Shown here: piece by piece, positions 27,601 to 35,183 of the stretch
Layout: every line of letters starts with the position of its first letter
Position numbering within the stretch: position 1 is the stretch's first letter
Origin: Lysobacter sp. Root690
Lineage (GTDB): Bacteria > Pseudomonadota > Gammaproteobacteria > Xanthomonadales > Xanthomonadaceae
DNA: 36,574 bases
Assembly: GCF_001427785.1 (NCBI RefSeq)
Contig: NZ_LMHM01000010.1
Location: 1-36,574, forward strand
Direction: 5' to 3'
Made by a program: the position numbers and the translations under genes
Notes under the pieces: generated by a model
Told to the model about the DNA's origin: nothing
Database searches by the model: none
What the model saw: the letters and a program-made list of their open reading frames with translations, nothing else

Positions 27601-30600
27601 TACGCGCGGGTGGCGACTTCACGACCGGCCGGGTCGTACCAGCGGCGGGTGATCGCGCCGGTCGGATCGACGCTGTAGATCAGCCGGTTGGCCTCGTCGT
27701 AATAGCTGCGCTGGGTATGGCGCTCGTTGCCGCCGTCGAGGACATAGCGGCGCAGCAGATTGTCGTTGCCGTCGTAGACATAGCCGGTGGTCAGCTGCAG
27801 GCCGGCGGGATCGACCACTTCGCCGACGCGGCGGCCCAACAGGTCGTAGTCGTAGCGCACCGTGCGCGCCCGCGCGGTTTCGGCGCCCTCGGTGACGGTG
27901 AGTTGGCGGCCGTTGACATCGTAGGAATACTTGGTGCGCAGGTTCAGATTGTCGGGATCGAGCGCGGTTTCCAGCAGCCGTCCTTCGCGGTCGTAACGGT
28001 GCTGGACGACCCGCCCGCTCGCATCGGTCACGCGCTGGCGGCGACCCTGGCCGTCGTAGACATAGCTCGTGGTCAATGCGAGTTGCTGCGGGTCCTCGAT
28101 GCGCTGCAGCACCCGGCCGACCGCGTCGTAACGCAATTCGACCCGGCGTCCGCTGGCGTCGACGCTCGCGCTGAGCAGGCCGCGGCTGTCGTACTCGTTG
28201 AAGGCCTGCTTGTTGAGCGGATCGGTCACCGACAGCAAGTGGCCGTCGCGGTCGTAGCTGTAGCGGGTGGTCGCGACCGCGCCGCCGGGAATCGCCTGCG
28301 ACACCGACAACTGCTGGCCGTGCCGGTTGTACAGCGTGGTGACCTCGATACCCTCGGGCGTGGTCACGCGCATGCTGCGCGCGGCGGCGTCGTAGAAATA
28401 ACTCGTGCTGCGTCCGTTCGTATCGGTCTGGCTGAGCACCCGCGCGTAGGCGTCATAGCTGCTGGTCCAGGTTTCGACGCGGCCCTGCACGGTCTGGCTG
28501 CGGCTGACCTGACGGCCGAGACGGTCGTAGCCGAACGTGGTCGGCGCGCCGCGCGCGTCGCTGGCGGCGACGACCCGACCGAAGGCGTCGTAGCTCCACG
28601 ACAGCTGCCGCTGCAAGGCGGTGTTCGGCGCTTCGATGCGGGTCTTGATCAGGCCGCGGTTGTCGTAGCTGCTGTCGATGCGCAGTTGGAGCGCGGTGCC
28701 GAATGCGCGTTGCTCGACCGTGCGATCGCCGTGGCCGTTGTAGCCGTAACGCAGCACCGCGTTTTCGGCGTCGCGCACTTCGGTGAGCTGGCCGCGGCGG
28801 TTGTAGCCGTAACCGCGACGCGTGTCGGTCGCGGCGGTATAGGCCAGGGTCGTCAGCGCGGCGGCAACGCTGTCGCGGCTGCCGGCGACAGCGATCTGCA
28901 GATAGCCGGTGTAAGCGGTGGTCTCGACCGCTTCGCCGAACGCGTTGTAGCGGGTCTGGCTGACTTCGCCGCGCGCGTTGAGCACGCCGCTCGTACCCGG
29001 CAGGCCGCGCACGGTGTAGGTCGGACGACCGTCGGCGTCGTAGAAGTACCAAGTCTTGTGACCGCCGGCATCGATGCTTTCGATGCGCCGTCCCAGGCCG
29101 TCGTAGCTGTGACGGGTGCCGTACTGGGCGAACACCGCGTCGATCTGCGCCTGGGTCATGTCCGGGCGCAGACGGGTGCTGGCTTCGCCGCCGAGTTCGC
29201 CGGTCAATTCGCCGAACACGTTGTAACGCAAGCGGCCGTCGCGCACTTCGCTGGTGTCGGCCGCGAGTTCCGTGCGGACCAGATTGCCTTGCGCGTCGTA
29301 AGTGTTGCGGGTGAGCGTTCCCTGCGGATCGGTCTGCACGCTCAGGCGGCCTAGCGCGTCGTAGCCGCGCCGCGTCTCGCGCACGCGCCCGGCCTGCGCG
29401 CGGCTGAGCAAGGTCGCCAGGGTTTCGCCGCCAGTCAGGCCGATCAACTGGATTTCGAACGCGCGCGTGGTGTCCTGGGCCAGACGTTCGTTGCGCAGGT
29501 ACTGAGTCAGATAGCCCTCGGCGTCGAGCATCGCCAAGGTGTTGCCGCGACCATCGTAGAACCACAGCGTGACCTGATCCTGCGCGCTGGCGGCCGGACG
29601 CATCTGGCCCAGCGTGGCTTCGCGCAGATTCGCCGCGACGGCGGTGGCGTAGGCGACGCTGCGGGTGCGGTTGCCGGCGAGGTCGTAGTTGTGTTCGACC
29701 AGATAGCCCTCGGCGTCGAGGCGACCGAGTTCGCGTCCCATCACATCAAAAAAATAACGCGTGATCCGTTCTTCGTTCTGCGGCGCGTTCACGCGCGGCA
29801 GTTGCCGGGTGCGGATCAGGCGGTCGTTGAGGTCGTAGCTGAAATAGGTCACCCGGCCTTCGGCATCGGTTTCGACGTTCTTGCGGCCGAGCAGATCGTA
29901 GAACGTGGTAACGGTGCGATCCTGCGGCGTGGCGGTCGGCCGCACCAGGTCGATGTTGATCGGCACCTGGGTCAGGCCCGGCTCGGCCGGCGGCGCCGGC
30001 ATCCACGCGCGGGTGTCCAGCAAGGTTGCGTAACGCACGGTCTGGACGATGCGGCCGAAGGTGTCGCGGACGTATTCGATCAAGGCACCGGTCGCGTCGA
30101 CCTCGCCGACCAATTGCCGTTCGACGTCGTAGAACAGATAGCTGCGGCCGCCGTTGGCGTCCTGCACCGCGCGCAACAGGCCGGCGCGGTCGTAGAGGTT
30201 GCGGGTCTCGCGCGTCGCCGTCGGGCCGCCGAGCGCGCGTTCGCTCACCAGCACCACCTGCCCGGCGGCGTCGCGCTGTTCGATCCGGACCCGGTCGTTG
30301 CTCAGGTCGCCATCGCCGACAGCGCCGCCCTCGACGATCGCGATCGCCAGCCGCTGCGAGTCGGTATAGGCCCAACTGCGCGACTGCAGCGCCACGGCGT
30401 TGCGGTCGAACACTTTCTCCGCGAGCAGCCGGTCCATGCCGTCGTAAACGTAGACAGTGCGGCGCAAGTCGGCGCCGTTGGACGCGTTGCGCTCAAGCAC
30501 GCGGCCGCGTTCGTCGTAGCGATAGCCTTCGATCAGATCCGCATCATTGGCGATGCCGTTGCCGGCGGCGTCGACCGCGGCGTAGCGGCGCCAGGCCACG

Positions 30601-32240
30601 CTGCCGAAGGCGTCGTAGCTGTACTGGGTCAGGCCGCTGTTGGCCTTGCGCGGCGCGGCCCCGGCCCAGGCTTCGAGCGCGGCGAGGCTGTGGTCCCCGC
30701 TGTAGGTCGCGTCCAGGTACTGGCGTGATTTCAGCAACCTGCCGACGCCGAAACCGGTGCTGGCGTATTCGCTTTCGCTGACCTCGCCGGCGGCGTTGAC
30801 CACGAAGCGCAAGCGATTGGCCGCGTCGTAAAGGTAGCGGGTGATCAGCGCGTTCGCCGGTGGCGTCGACGTCGAGTTCTTGCCGGCATCGCCGGCGCCC
30901 GCAAGGCCGAGAATGTCGCCCTCGTCGACTTCGTAGACAGTTTCGCTGGTGATTTGATTGGCGGCGTTGAAGGTTCGCTCGGTGACGCGGGCGATGACCC
31001 GCAGCCCGGAGGAAATGAATTCGCGCTGCTCGATCGCATTGCCGTTGGCGTCGAAGCGATAGACCGTGCCGGCCATGCCGTCGCTCATCGCGGCGGTGAG
31101 ATTGCCGTCGGCGTCGTACTCGTAGGTGTAGGTTTCCTGCCAGCCGCCGGCGGAGGGCTGTTCCGCTGCGATGAGCTGGTTGTTTTCATCGTAGTAGTAG
31201 ACCCAGGCGCGTCCGGTCGAATCGCTGACCCGGGTCGAGCGCGCTTGGCTGTCGTAAGCGAAGCTCAGGGTCTGGCCTTGGCCGTCGGCGTCGTTGTCGT
31301 TGAGATCGCCGCGAGTGAGCGTGCGCACCCGGCCGAGCGCATCGTAGGTGTAACTGACCACGACGCCATCGCTGTGCTGCACCGATGCGATCTGCAGGCC
31401 GCTCGCGTCGACATAGTGGTAGGTCGTGCGGAACAGACGGCCGTCGTTGGCGCCGGCGGTCGCGCTCCAATCGTCGTCGCCGGTCTTGCCCGGGGTAAGG
31501 TCGGTGGTGACCGTGTTCAAACGCCCGGCCACGTCGTAGCCGTACCAGACCCGACCGATCGTCTCGCCGCCGGCATGGCTGGTGACGCTGGCGAGGTTGG
31601 CGCCGGCGTAGGTGAACTGCATCCGGCTGAGGTTGCCTGTGCCGTCGTTGGCGGCGACTTCGCTCACCCGCCCTTGCGGGTCGTAGCTCAGGTTCCAGGT
31701 GGTCGGCTGCAGCGGATCGCTTTTTAGATCGCGGATGCGGGTCAGGCGGCCGCCGGTGCCGGGGTCGGCATAGGTTTCCTCCAACCGGGTCTCGCCTTCC
31801 TCGTACAGCCACTGCTGGGTCTTGCCGTCGCGGCGCAGGCTGTCGTGCGCGCCGTCGCCGACGGTCGATCGGTACAGGCCATTGCCGGCATAGGCGAAGT
31901 CCTGATACGAGCCGTCGCCGCTGTGTCGGCGCATTACGCTGCCGGTCTGATTGAGCGTGCCGATCAATTCGATCCGACGTTCGAACCCGGTCAACCACGC
32001 GTCGCTGCCGGCGCCGGCGAAACTGCCGCGGCTGTTGTAGGTGCGGCTGAAGCCGACGGTCATGCCGCGCATCACGACCTGATCGTCGAAACTCTGCAGC
32101 AGCAGATTGCCGGTGGCGATGTTGACGTACTGGCTGTCCTGCCCCTGGCCGTAACGCGCGCTCGCGCCGAGGCCCTTGCCGATCTGGCTGAAAGAACTGT
32201 TGAACAAGCCCAGACCGCCACCCGAAATCACTGCCGCCAT
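18243..32240 (-). CDS. Giant YD/RHS-repeat protein with Ig-domain insert, LysM and C-terminal toxin-like tip
   Basis: This is a 4665-residue protein from ATG 32240, with GAGGA about 7 bases upstream. The N-terminus (GLGLFNSSFSQIGKGLGASA, then YVNIATGNLLLQS at 38-50) has no classical signal peptide. YD repeats (pattern YDxxGR) fill about residues 200-2845. Residues about 2850-3530 hold six Ig/cadherin-like (He_PIG-type) domains with FxDxxxDxL signatures, then an acidic Pro/Glu/Lys linker. A second YD block covers about 3535-3870. A LysM domain follows at about 3888-3940 (VVVQAGERLRTLAQRIYG), then a hydrophobic segment (about 3980-4000), an Ala/Thr/Gly-rich region to about 4180, a helical region, and a tip from about 4540 with VLYRAG and GGTQQIVV. 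The YD array probably forms a cocoon that houses the tip. I see no canonical RHS core ending (DPxG with NxYxYxxNP), so classification as a polymorphic toxin rests on the tip and the overlapping small gene. Confidence 0.9.
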   Translation of the reverse strand: MAAVISGGGLGLFNSSFSQIGKGLGASARYGQGQDSQYVNIATGNLLLQSFDDQVVMRGMTVGFSRTYNSRGSFAGAGSDAWLTGFERRIELIGTLNQTGSVMRRHSGDGSYQDFAYAGNGLYRSTVGDGAHDSLRRDGKTQQWLYEEGETRLEETYADPGTGGRLTRIRDLKSDPLQPTTWNLSYDPQGRVSEVAANDGTGNLSRMQFTYAGANLASVTSHAGGETIGRVWYGYDVAGRLNTVTTDLTPGKTGDDDWSATAGANDGRLFRTTYHYVDASGLQIASVQHSDGVVVSYTYDALGRVRTLTRGDLNDNDADGQGQTLSFAYDSQARSTRVSDSTGRAWVYYYDENNQLIAAEQPSAGGWQETYTYEYDADGNLTAAMSDGMAGTVYRFDANGNAIEQREFISSGLRVIARVTERTFNAANQITSETVYEVDEGDILGLAGAGDAGKNSTSTPPANALITRYLYDAANRLRFVVNAAGEVSESEYASTGFGVGRLLKSRQYLDATYSGDHSLAALEAWAGAAPRKANSGLTQYSYDAFGSVAWRRYAAVDAAGNGIANDADLIEGYRYDERGRVLERNASNGADLRRTVYVYDGMDRLLAEKVFDRNAVALQSRSWAYTDSQRLAIAIVEGGAVGDGDLSNDRVRIEQRDAAGQVVLVSERALGGPTATRETRNLYDRAGLLRAVQDANGGRSYLFYDVERQLVGEVDATGALIEYVRDTFGRIVQTVRYATLLDTRAWMPAPPAEPGLTQVPINIDLVRPTATPQDRTVTTFYDLLGRKNVETDAEGRVTYFSYDLNDRLIRTRQLPRVNAPQNEERITRYFFDVMGRELGRLDAEGYLVEHNYDLAGNRTRSVAYATAVAANLREATLGQMRPAASAQDQVTLWFYDGRGNTLAMLDAEGYLTQYLRNERLAQDTTRAFEIQLIGLTGGETLATLLSRAQAGRVRETRRGYDALGRLSVQTDPQGTLTRNTYDAQGNLVRTELAADTSEVRDGRLRYNVFGELTGELGGEASTRLRPDMTQAQIDAVFAQYGTRHSYDGLGRRIESIDAGGHKTWYFYDADGRPTYTVRGLPGTSGVLNARGEVSQTRYNAFGEAVETTAYTGYLQIAVAGSRDSVAAALTTLAYTAATDTRRGYGYNRRGQLTEVRDAENAVLRYGYNGHGDRTVEQRAFGTALQLRIDSSYDNRGLIKTRIEAPNTALQRQLSWSYDAFGRVVAASDARGAPTTFGYDRLGRQVSRSQTVQGRVETWTSSYDAYARVLSQTDTNGRSTSYFYDAAARSMRVTTPEGIEVTTLYNRHGQQLSVSQAIPGGAVATTRYSYDRDGHLLSVTDPLNKQAFNEYDSRGLLSASVDASGRRVELRYDAVGRVLQRIEDPQQLALTTSYVYDGQGRRQRVTDASGRVVQHRYDREGRLLETALDPDNLNLRTKYSYDVNGRQLTVTEGAETARARTVRYDYDLLGRRVGEVVDPAGLQLTTGYVYDGNDNLLRRYVLDGGNERHTQRSYYDEANRLIYSVDPTGAITRRWYDPAGREVATRAYLEATAPAGLTDATTLAQLNALSIEQAGDQGTYVVYDGDGRVRYRIDLQGRINDSRYDVAGRLASELSYSSAIAINEALRQRLRAGTVPPQDIAALIVSSDARMVRHVYDAAGRERYTLMQDSASTATVSERRFDDSGRVIAENLYGVRIPLSTALTEAAVTTALGIAGGTGNLRQTRYVYDQAGRARYTVDDAGAVVAREYDEAGRATVVRQYEGLIAAATPMTEAALAAAVAGMRQRMTVTRYDNAGRVERVTDAADQVERYTYDASGLLIELLDKNGRVWTYGYDGAGRRITETSPRVDVWTIDANGAMTLQNRSIVTRTNYNALGQVISRSEDDGTAQARVTRYEYDAAGRQNRTIFPIAGRIDPLTGVLDVSGTPPTTEVVYDSLGRAVVNKDVSGRYSYKVYDDFGQLYLDIDAAGYVTEYEYTVFGEQAKLYRRAHALNFGALPGWSAGNAIGYAQSLNAIVYDTVQDRSISTFYDKRGLVARVQQGPVNYYRDDGGVANGIPTTLYEYDGYGQKVKQSQLLQGTRDQADARWADSYFYYDDLGRLVLSVDAEGYVTRNEYYPTGELKRSIEYARAIAISGLSTATQPGLPASGDEIIGFDRITHWEYDTLGRKYREYMQRHFADSQGASGVSEVMSQFEYDGRDRLTRLSNATGVTTTLYDALGRAISLTEPARDVLAANAGNQLLNGADLSVGTLYEWVSPYTQMRYDAFGNVIETRRYANGLRAGTAVADDQRDQVERVRYDGQGRAITVFAGLAGGNEQRSYILYDAADRIVDRWSQLRTDPSGVVVRVRDHYDYDLAGRQTGASRVRTDQTGTVVLATDLAESVIYNSFGEILNKSHAGVSGLLAYGYDAAGRMVSDNETGATRGYGYNLAGQRVRQTQWRRSGSDAFEAVSVDTLDRLGRVIATRLPPHGVSTAQTASTTRQLDRWGNVLQLVDVRGLRTDYRYNEANQVTRDERPLVEVVSESGARQWLRPVNQWFYDALGRLVATRDANGNTRVNVYDDVGRMIKSKDGLGQTTAFAFDALGNQRITQNPMGYLTYKDFDALGRVVEIGDYLPNSNGIGRARAGLQRYELNQNGDRIGVFDAMNNLVRYQYDSRGLVVRSQSASGAVSTFEYDTQGHKIREFDGVNAMTWVYDIHGRSQDHKNLGGRDFGYAYDTLTGQLIQDTQSGGPIGAGNATRDTTYFPDGRVKQVVEQGAQGATYRYEYDAAGNRTLEDATVYDVPSARLKRSITRTLYDSHNRIQRVYTEEVAVASGQVLKRVFDLSYSYDAVGNRRSVKASAGYGANASGVSSNNTLPVVAQQPPPRSLRKGQRSEFTVLFSEVFRDAEQDPLTLEIGRLDGQPWPQWLSVTQQANGVIRFVGTPDLSVVDQQFQVRLVAKENGDPTRSIATTFTLSVSANKPPVLLNPGTEVVRAKTAQAWSRDLLASDYFSDPDVGDLLGLSVDSVQPAASWLQVFVDGSGVVRLRSTRTPDTAGVHTVYLRATDQRGASVVKAVSIEVVQNTGPTGPDVLPARSATIGRDFSWMMPLSQVFFDADNDRLSITASGMPQGFSFLRSTEQGQPQLRLSGRAPADVAEGTVYQVVFTATDENNHVKQATLTITMRRYNLDPQAPATIDTQVLIRGAGTALPPLPPFTDSDDAVLNYRVQNLPAGVSFDPATRQLRQTGGVAVGLYDVSYIADDGRGGVTTKHFGLRVRDNTAPQTPAFAPPQATINLAWNYVLPEFRDAENDAVSYEVAGLPPGLSFTAGSRSIGGTPLATGNYTVTVVARDPYQGSTTASFQINVAATSVNHPPQASVVSESLWFPVYPRDNPRPDPIRLPANLFTDPDGNPMTYRVINRPAWFGYSTDSQTGEHVFSANNGAYAALGTYQLQFEANDGRGGIATLTLEVQLEDAHARIASVGDDEGVAFRFDMGSPPANQIAELVESDQIEPCRTEPDKTEPGKGEPAGDTDPGIDEIEALVPVETKEYWYTYDAENRIKINNGALVNGQIQLLRYDQESYELQYDAAGHIVARMNRRANPIGGNDLLWIERSAFDLRGNRTIEFYEEIINGGTANYQGVRKVFIYDANNRVTEMRNYYSNASEFTPGAGTPEPGVTINYGGWLASAETYAYDIDGRLMWQKSVGRIDDAGNWVVEANNHNQNGRQATDLSVLNVFKNRTEYRLGDGDTRATGYDLAGRLTRYRYLSSNGQVNGPVYTATYNFSYAGWDSYQQIQVQGSGNAPNQQATTNRLTYDNYGRLQSQREQTPLTSGAIDDRMRYYAYNGDGRVSSRREGTMSGETFVQDMVYGPGNYLLIHAAGEQQAELREGFTASSRQIQTLGGRGYYSAGGDTVVVQAGERLRTLAQRIYGTEQLWYVLADANGLGDPDQELAAGSQLIAPDITVSRNDASTFKPYDPGAAIGSTTPGLPIVTPPPKQHCNAVAMVLMVVVAVVVSVVTYGAMTGPASAAVAGAGATAGTATATAAATTAAATTATVGTGTAIAAGAVAGAAGSLASQAVGSLMGVSSFSWRNVAAGAITGAITAGVGASSFGRALAGADYGNVAMAAIGSAANYVGQKAAGLNVAFSWRNLAASAVSSAVSSKINGALGFEGDGFAVGFGANLTEGVVSLHVRQAFGMAGGGDYGSIALDAFGNALGNWVAKGAGDGAKTLEARMSRSMAVMQRRLDMEIERDTGLSVGADLDRQFAGLAASADMRLSAAIGLRADARANALQWSSRNFAATESNLYSVVAGRGRLAAASFASMAVSASGGGVVAVGDVDLIVDSRPIDANPGFYKDDSIVRDNLAKQLQRQRDAGPMERAGWYLGDHRGRVGEPEELTDAKRDMAEFEQAPEFIPLERVQDYYVRLMAYDAGEIELPAKEAAALRLSLNTFNRYYMGDTPLPVAAASAAEMEMRRGFANDIGISLLGVFALPALLTRAVGGNETRVGAALQAGAIVLDLYTSRMPASRGPVRLGSRAKVGRQDIPSSRLGKQTGNYSAINPGPLDDGMAGTFAGGRYKTVVLDQDTVLYRAGTESQPLGQYFSRESPLGVLQTRIDKAVLPEWPGGGKSPIDTVFAVKIPAGTEVYVGEVGTQGGFYVGGTQQIVVRKPWQIDGVQVIEWKPLK

Positions 32241-32382
32241 CGTCCTGTCCTCGAGCGTGGTTACGACCCGGACTAGTCGGGTCTGTCGAAGACTGCATCC
32301 GCGACGAAGGCGCGCGGGTTTAGGTGTTTTTGCCTGGAAATATGCGGTTTTGCGATGCGGCGAGCAGAAGTGAAAATTACTC

Positions 32383-32394
32383 GCGAAATTTCGC
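32383..32394. promoter_or_regulatory. 12-bp perfect palindrome in the A+T-rich leader of the giant gene
   Basis: GCGAAATTTCGC is a perfect palindrome inside the only strongly A+T-rich stretch near the giant gene, about 145 bases before its ATG. It could be an operator or part of a promoter region. No -35/-10 pair was fixed, and a chance palindrome is possible. Confidence 0.25.
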
Positions 32395-32521
32395 TAAATA
32401 GGTGATCCGTTTTTTCTTCTGGTTACGAGTTTGGTTTTTTATGGGCGGGTGTTGATTGGTGGAACGGGTTAGGGTTTGGCGCGGCGGATGGGGGGCGCGG
32501 CGAAAAGCAGAAGCAACAGCG

Positions 32522-32552
32522 AATCCCCCCTGCCCCCTTTTCCAAAGGGGGG

Positions 32553-32555
<3 letters not shown>
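32522..32555 (+). repeat. C/G-rich palindromic element, left copy
   Basis: This has the form AATCCCCCC, TGCCCCCTTTTCC, AAAGGGGGGAAC, with a hairpin between the C run and the AAAGGGGGG arm. It is the near-exact reverse complement of the right copy, with two single-base gaps and one mismatch. I recall similar elements between genes in Lysobacter and relatives. Confidence 0.75.
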
Positions 32556-32692
<137 letters not shown>

Positions 32693-32744
32693 AGCTGCAG
32701 CCGCCACCATCGCGACCACAAGCTCAATTAACGCTGCCTTTGCT

Positions 32745-32870
<126 letters not shown>

Positions 32871-32918
32871 TACCGCGACCGTGTCCATACCCACCGCACC
32901 CACCGCCAACCCCACACC

Positions 32919-35111
32919 TCACTGCCGCTGCGCATACTCCACAGCCGGCAGCGACGACAACTTGCCGAGCAAGGTCGACAACTGGCCGTAGTCGGCCACC
33001 CGCAAACGCAGGCGCAACCGCACCTGCGCGCCGTTGCGCTCGACATCGCTGCGGATGCTCAGCACGTGCGCATTGGCCTGGGCGATCACGTTGGTGACTT
33101 CCTTGAGCAGCCACTTGCGGTCCAGCGCCAGCACTTCGATATCGACTTCGTAGCCGCTGCCCTTGCGGCCCCACTCCACCGGCAGCACCCGCTGCGGCGT
33201 GGCCGCGGCCAAGCGTTCGAACGCGACGCAACCCGGGCGATGCACGCTGACGCCGCGTCCGCGGGTCAGATAACCGACGATGGGTTCGCCCGGCAGCGGC
33301 TGGCAGCAACGCGCCAGCTGCACCAGCAGATTGCCGACGCCTTCGACGGTGAAGTCGGTGGACTTGCCCGGCACTTTGCGCGGCGCCGGCGGCGTGACCA
33401 CGGTGGTGCCGCTGGCATGAGTCGCGGCCGGCGGCGGCGCCGACTGCGCGCGCTCGTGTTCGAGCAAGGCGCGGCCGATCTGGTGCGGGCCGATATCGCC
33501 GAGCGCGACCTGCACGTACAGGTCGCCGTCGCTGGCCAGGGTGAAGCGCTCACGCGCTGGCGCCAGATCGGCGCCGAGCAGACCGAGCCGGCGCAGTTCC
33601 TTGTCGAGCAATTCGCGGCCCGCGGTTTCGTTGCGCGAACGGTCGAGCTTATGAAACCAGTTACGGACTTTTTCGCGCGAGCGATTGCTGGCCAGGAACC
33701 CGTTCGCCAGCACCAGCCAGTCGCGCCGCGGCTCGCCGGTTTTCGCGGTCAGGATCTCGACCCGGTCGCCGCTGCGCAGCTTGTGATCGAGCGGCACGAT
33801 GCGCCCGTCGACCTTGGCGCCGCGGCAGCGATGTCCGACCTCCGTATGCACGTGGTAAGCGAAATCCAGCGGCGTGGCGCCGGTCGGCAGATCGATAACC
33901 TCGCCCTTGGGCGTGAGCACATAAACCCGGTCCTCGACCAGTTCGGTATCGAGTTCGCTCGCCAACGCCTCGTCGCCGCCCTGGCCGCCGTCGCCCTTGG
34001 CGTCGAGCAGCCGGCGCATCCAGGCGATCTTGCGATCGAACGCGGCGTCGGCGCTGTGGCTGCCGGCCTCTTTGTATTTCCAGTGCGCGGCCACGCCGAG
34101 TTCGGCCTGGCGGTGCATCTCATGGGTGCGGATCTGCACTTCAAGCGTCTTGCCTTCCGGCCCGATCACCGCGGTGTGCAGCGAACGGTAGTCGTTGCGC
34201 TTGGGCCGGGCGATGTAGTCGTCGAACTCGCTCGGCACCGGCGTCCAGGTCGCATGCACCACGCCGAGCGCGGCGTAGCACGCGCCCAGGTCGTCGACCA
34301 TCACCCGCACCGCGCGCAGGTCGTACAGCTCGCTGATCGGCGCGTCCTTGCGCTGCATCTTCTTCCAGATGCTGTAGATGTGCTTGGGCCGTCCGGCGAC
34401 TTCGGCCTTGACCCCTTGCGCGCTCATCGCCTCGCGCAAGGTGCGCTTGACCTGTTCGATGTAGCGCTCGCGATCGCCGCGCTTTTCGTCGAGCAGGCGC
34501 GCGATCTTCTGATAGGTCTGCGGTTCCAGGTAACGGAACGCGAGGTCCTCCAGCTCCCACTTGAGCTGCCAGATGCCGAGCCGGTTGGCCAGCGGCGCGT
34601 GGATGTCGCGGGTCAGCGCGGCCAGTTCGCGGCGCGTCTCCGGCGGCAGATGATCGGCGTGGCGCATGCGCGCGAGCTGGCGCGCGAGCAGGATCGGCAC
34701 GACCCGCAGGTCGCGCACAATCGCCAGCAACAGCCGGCGCAGCCCTTCGGTGCCCGACTGCCGGCCCTGTTCGGCGTGCAGCGCCCACACCTGGCCGGCG
34801 GCGCGCTGGCCGTCGAGCAGGGCCGCGACCACCGGGTAATCGCGCTCGAAGCCCGCGCCCATCGCGCTGGCCCAACCGGGATAGGCGTGCAGGATCGCCG
34901 CGGCGACGGTGTCGCTGTCGGCGTCGAGCAGGGCCAGCGCGTCCAGGGTCGCGGCGACCACCGCCGGCGCGTCCAGCGCATTCGCGCCGGCCTGCGGCGC
35001 CTGCGCCGCCTCGGCCAGGGCCTTGCGCAGCGGTGCGGCCAGGGCCGCCGCCGCGGGCTGGGCCAGGACGTGGGTCGGATCGGGACGGGACGGAGCGGCG
35101 GGAACGTTCAC
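32919..35111 (-). CDS. relA: (p)ppGpp synthetase RelA
   Basis: This 730-residue stringent-response enzyme transfers pyrophosphate from ATP to GTP/GDP on stalled ribosomes. The N-terminal hydrolase-like domain lacks the catalytic HDxxED motif (LHAYPGWAS stands there), so it is inactive as in RelA. The synthetase domain has RPKHIYSIWKKM and the RelA-type acidic motif EFDDYIARPK near residue 296 (SpoT-type enzymes have RxKD). A TGS domain starts near 394 (VYVLTPKGEVIDLP). The zinc-finger/CC domain has the Cys pair near 601 (ARCCQPLPGEPIVGY), and a C-terminal ACT/RRM domain ends at YAQRQ. The start is GTG at 35111 without a clear ribosome-binding site. It is divergent from the gene at 35184, with only 72 bases between. 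Confidence 0.95.
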   Translation of the reverse strand: MNVPAAPSRPDPTHVLAQPAAAALAAPLRKALAEAAQAPQAGANALDAPAVVAATLDALALLDADSDTVAAAILHAYPGWASAMGAGFERDYPVVAALLDGQRAAGQVWALHAEQGRQSGTEGLRRLLLAIVRDLRVVPILLARQLARMRHADHLPPETRRELAALTRDIHAPLANRLGIWQLKWELEDLAFRYLEPQTYQKIARLLDEKRGDRERYIEQVKRTLREAMSAQGVKAEVAGRPKHIYSIWKKMQRKDAPISELYDLRAVRVMVDDLGACYAALGVVHATWTPVPSEFDDYIARPKRNDYRSLHTAVIGPEGKTLEVQIRTHEMHRQAELGVAAHWKYKEAGSHSADAAFDRKIAWMRRLLDAKGDGGQGGDEALASELDTELVEDRVYVLTPKGEVIDLPTGATPLDFAYHVHTEVGHRCRGAKVDGRIVPLDHKLRSGDRVEILTAKTGEPRRDWLVLANGFLASNRSREKVRNWFHKLDRSRNETAGRELLDKELRRLGLLGADLAPARERFTLASDGDLYVQVALGDIGPHQIGRALLEHERAQSAPPPAATHASGTTVVTPPAPRKVPGKSTDFTVEGVGNLLVQLARCCQPLPGEPIVGYLTRGRGVSVHRPGCVAFERLAAATPQRVLPVEWGRKGSGYEVDIEVLALDRKWLLKEVTNVIAQANAHVLSIRSDVERNGAQVRLRLRLRVADYGQLSTLLGKLSSLPAVEYAQRQ

Positions 35112-35148
35112 TGCGTGGGGACGGATCGAAGCGGGAAGAGCGAGCGTC

Positions 35149-35154
35149 TACACT
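35149..35154 (+). promoter_or_regulatory. Possible -10 element for the secreted-protein pair
   Basis: TACACT matches the -10 consensus at 4 of 6 bases. TCGAAG, 17 bases upstream (35126-35131), is a weak -35. The position, 30 bases before the ATG at 35184, is sensible. The match is by eye only. Confidence 0.3.
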
Positions 35155-35183
35155 AGCGAGCATCCGCCCCGAGGAACAGCACG

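Noticed and set aside
33066-35156. A 696-codon plus-strand frame opposite relA
   Set aside because: relA is unmistakable on the other strand; this frame is its antisense shadow.
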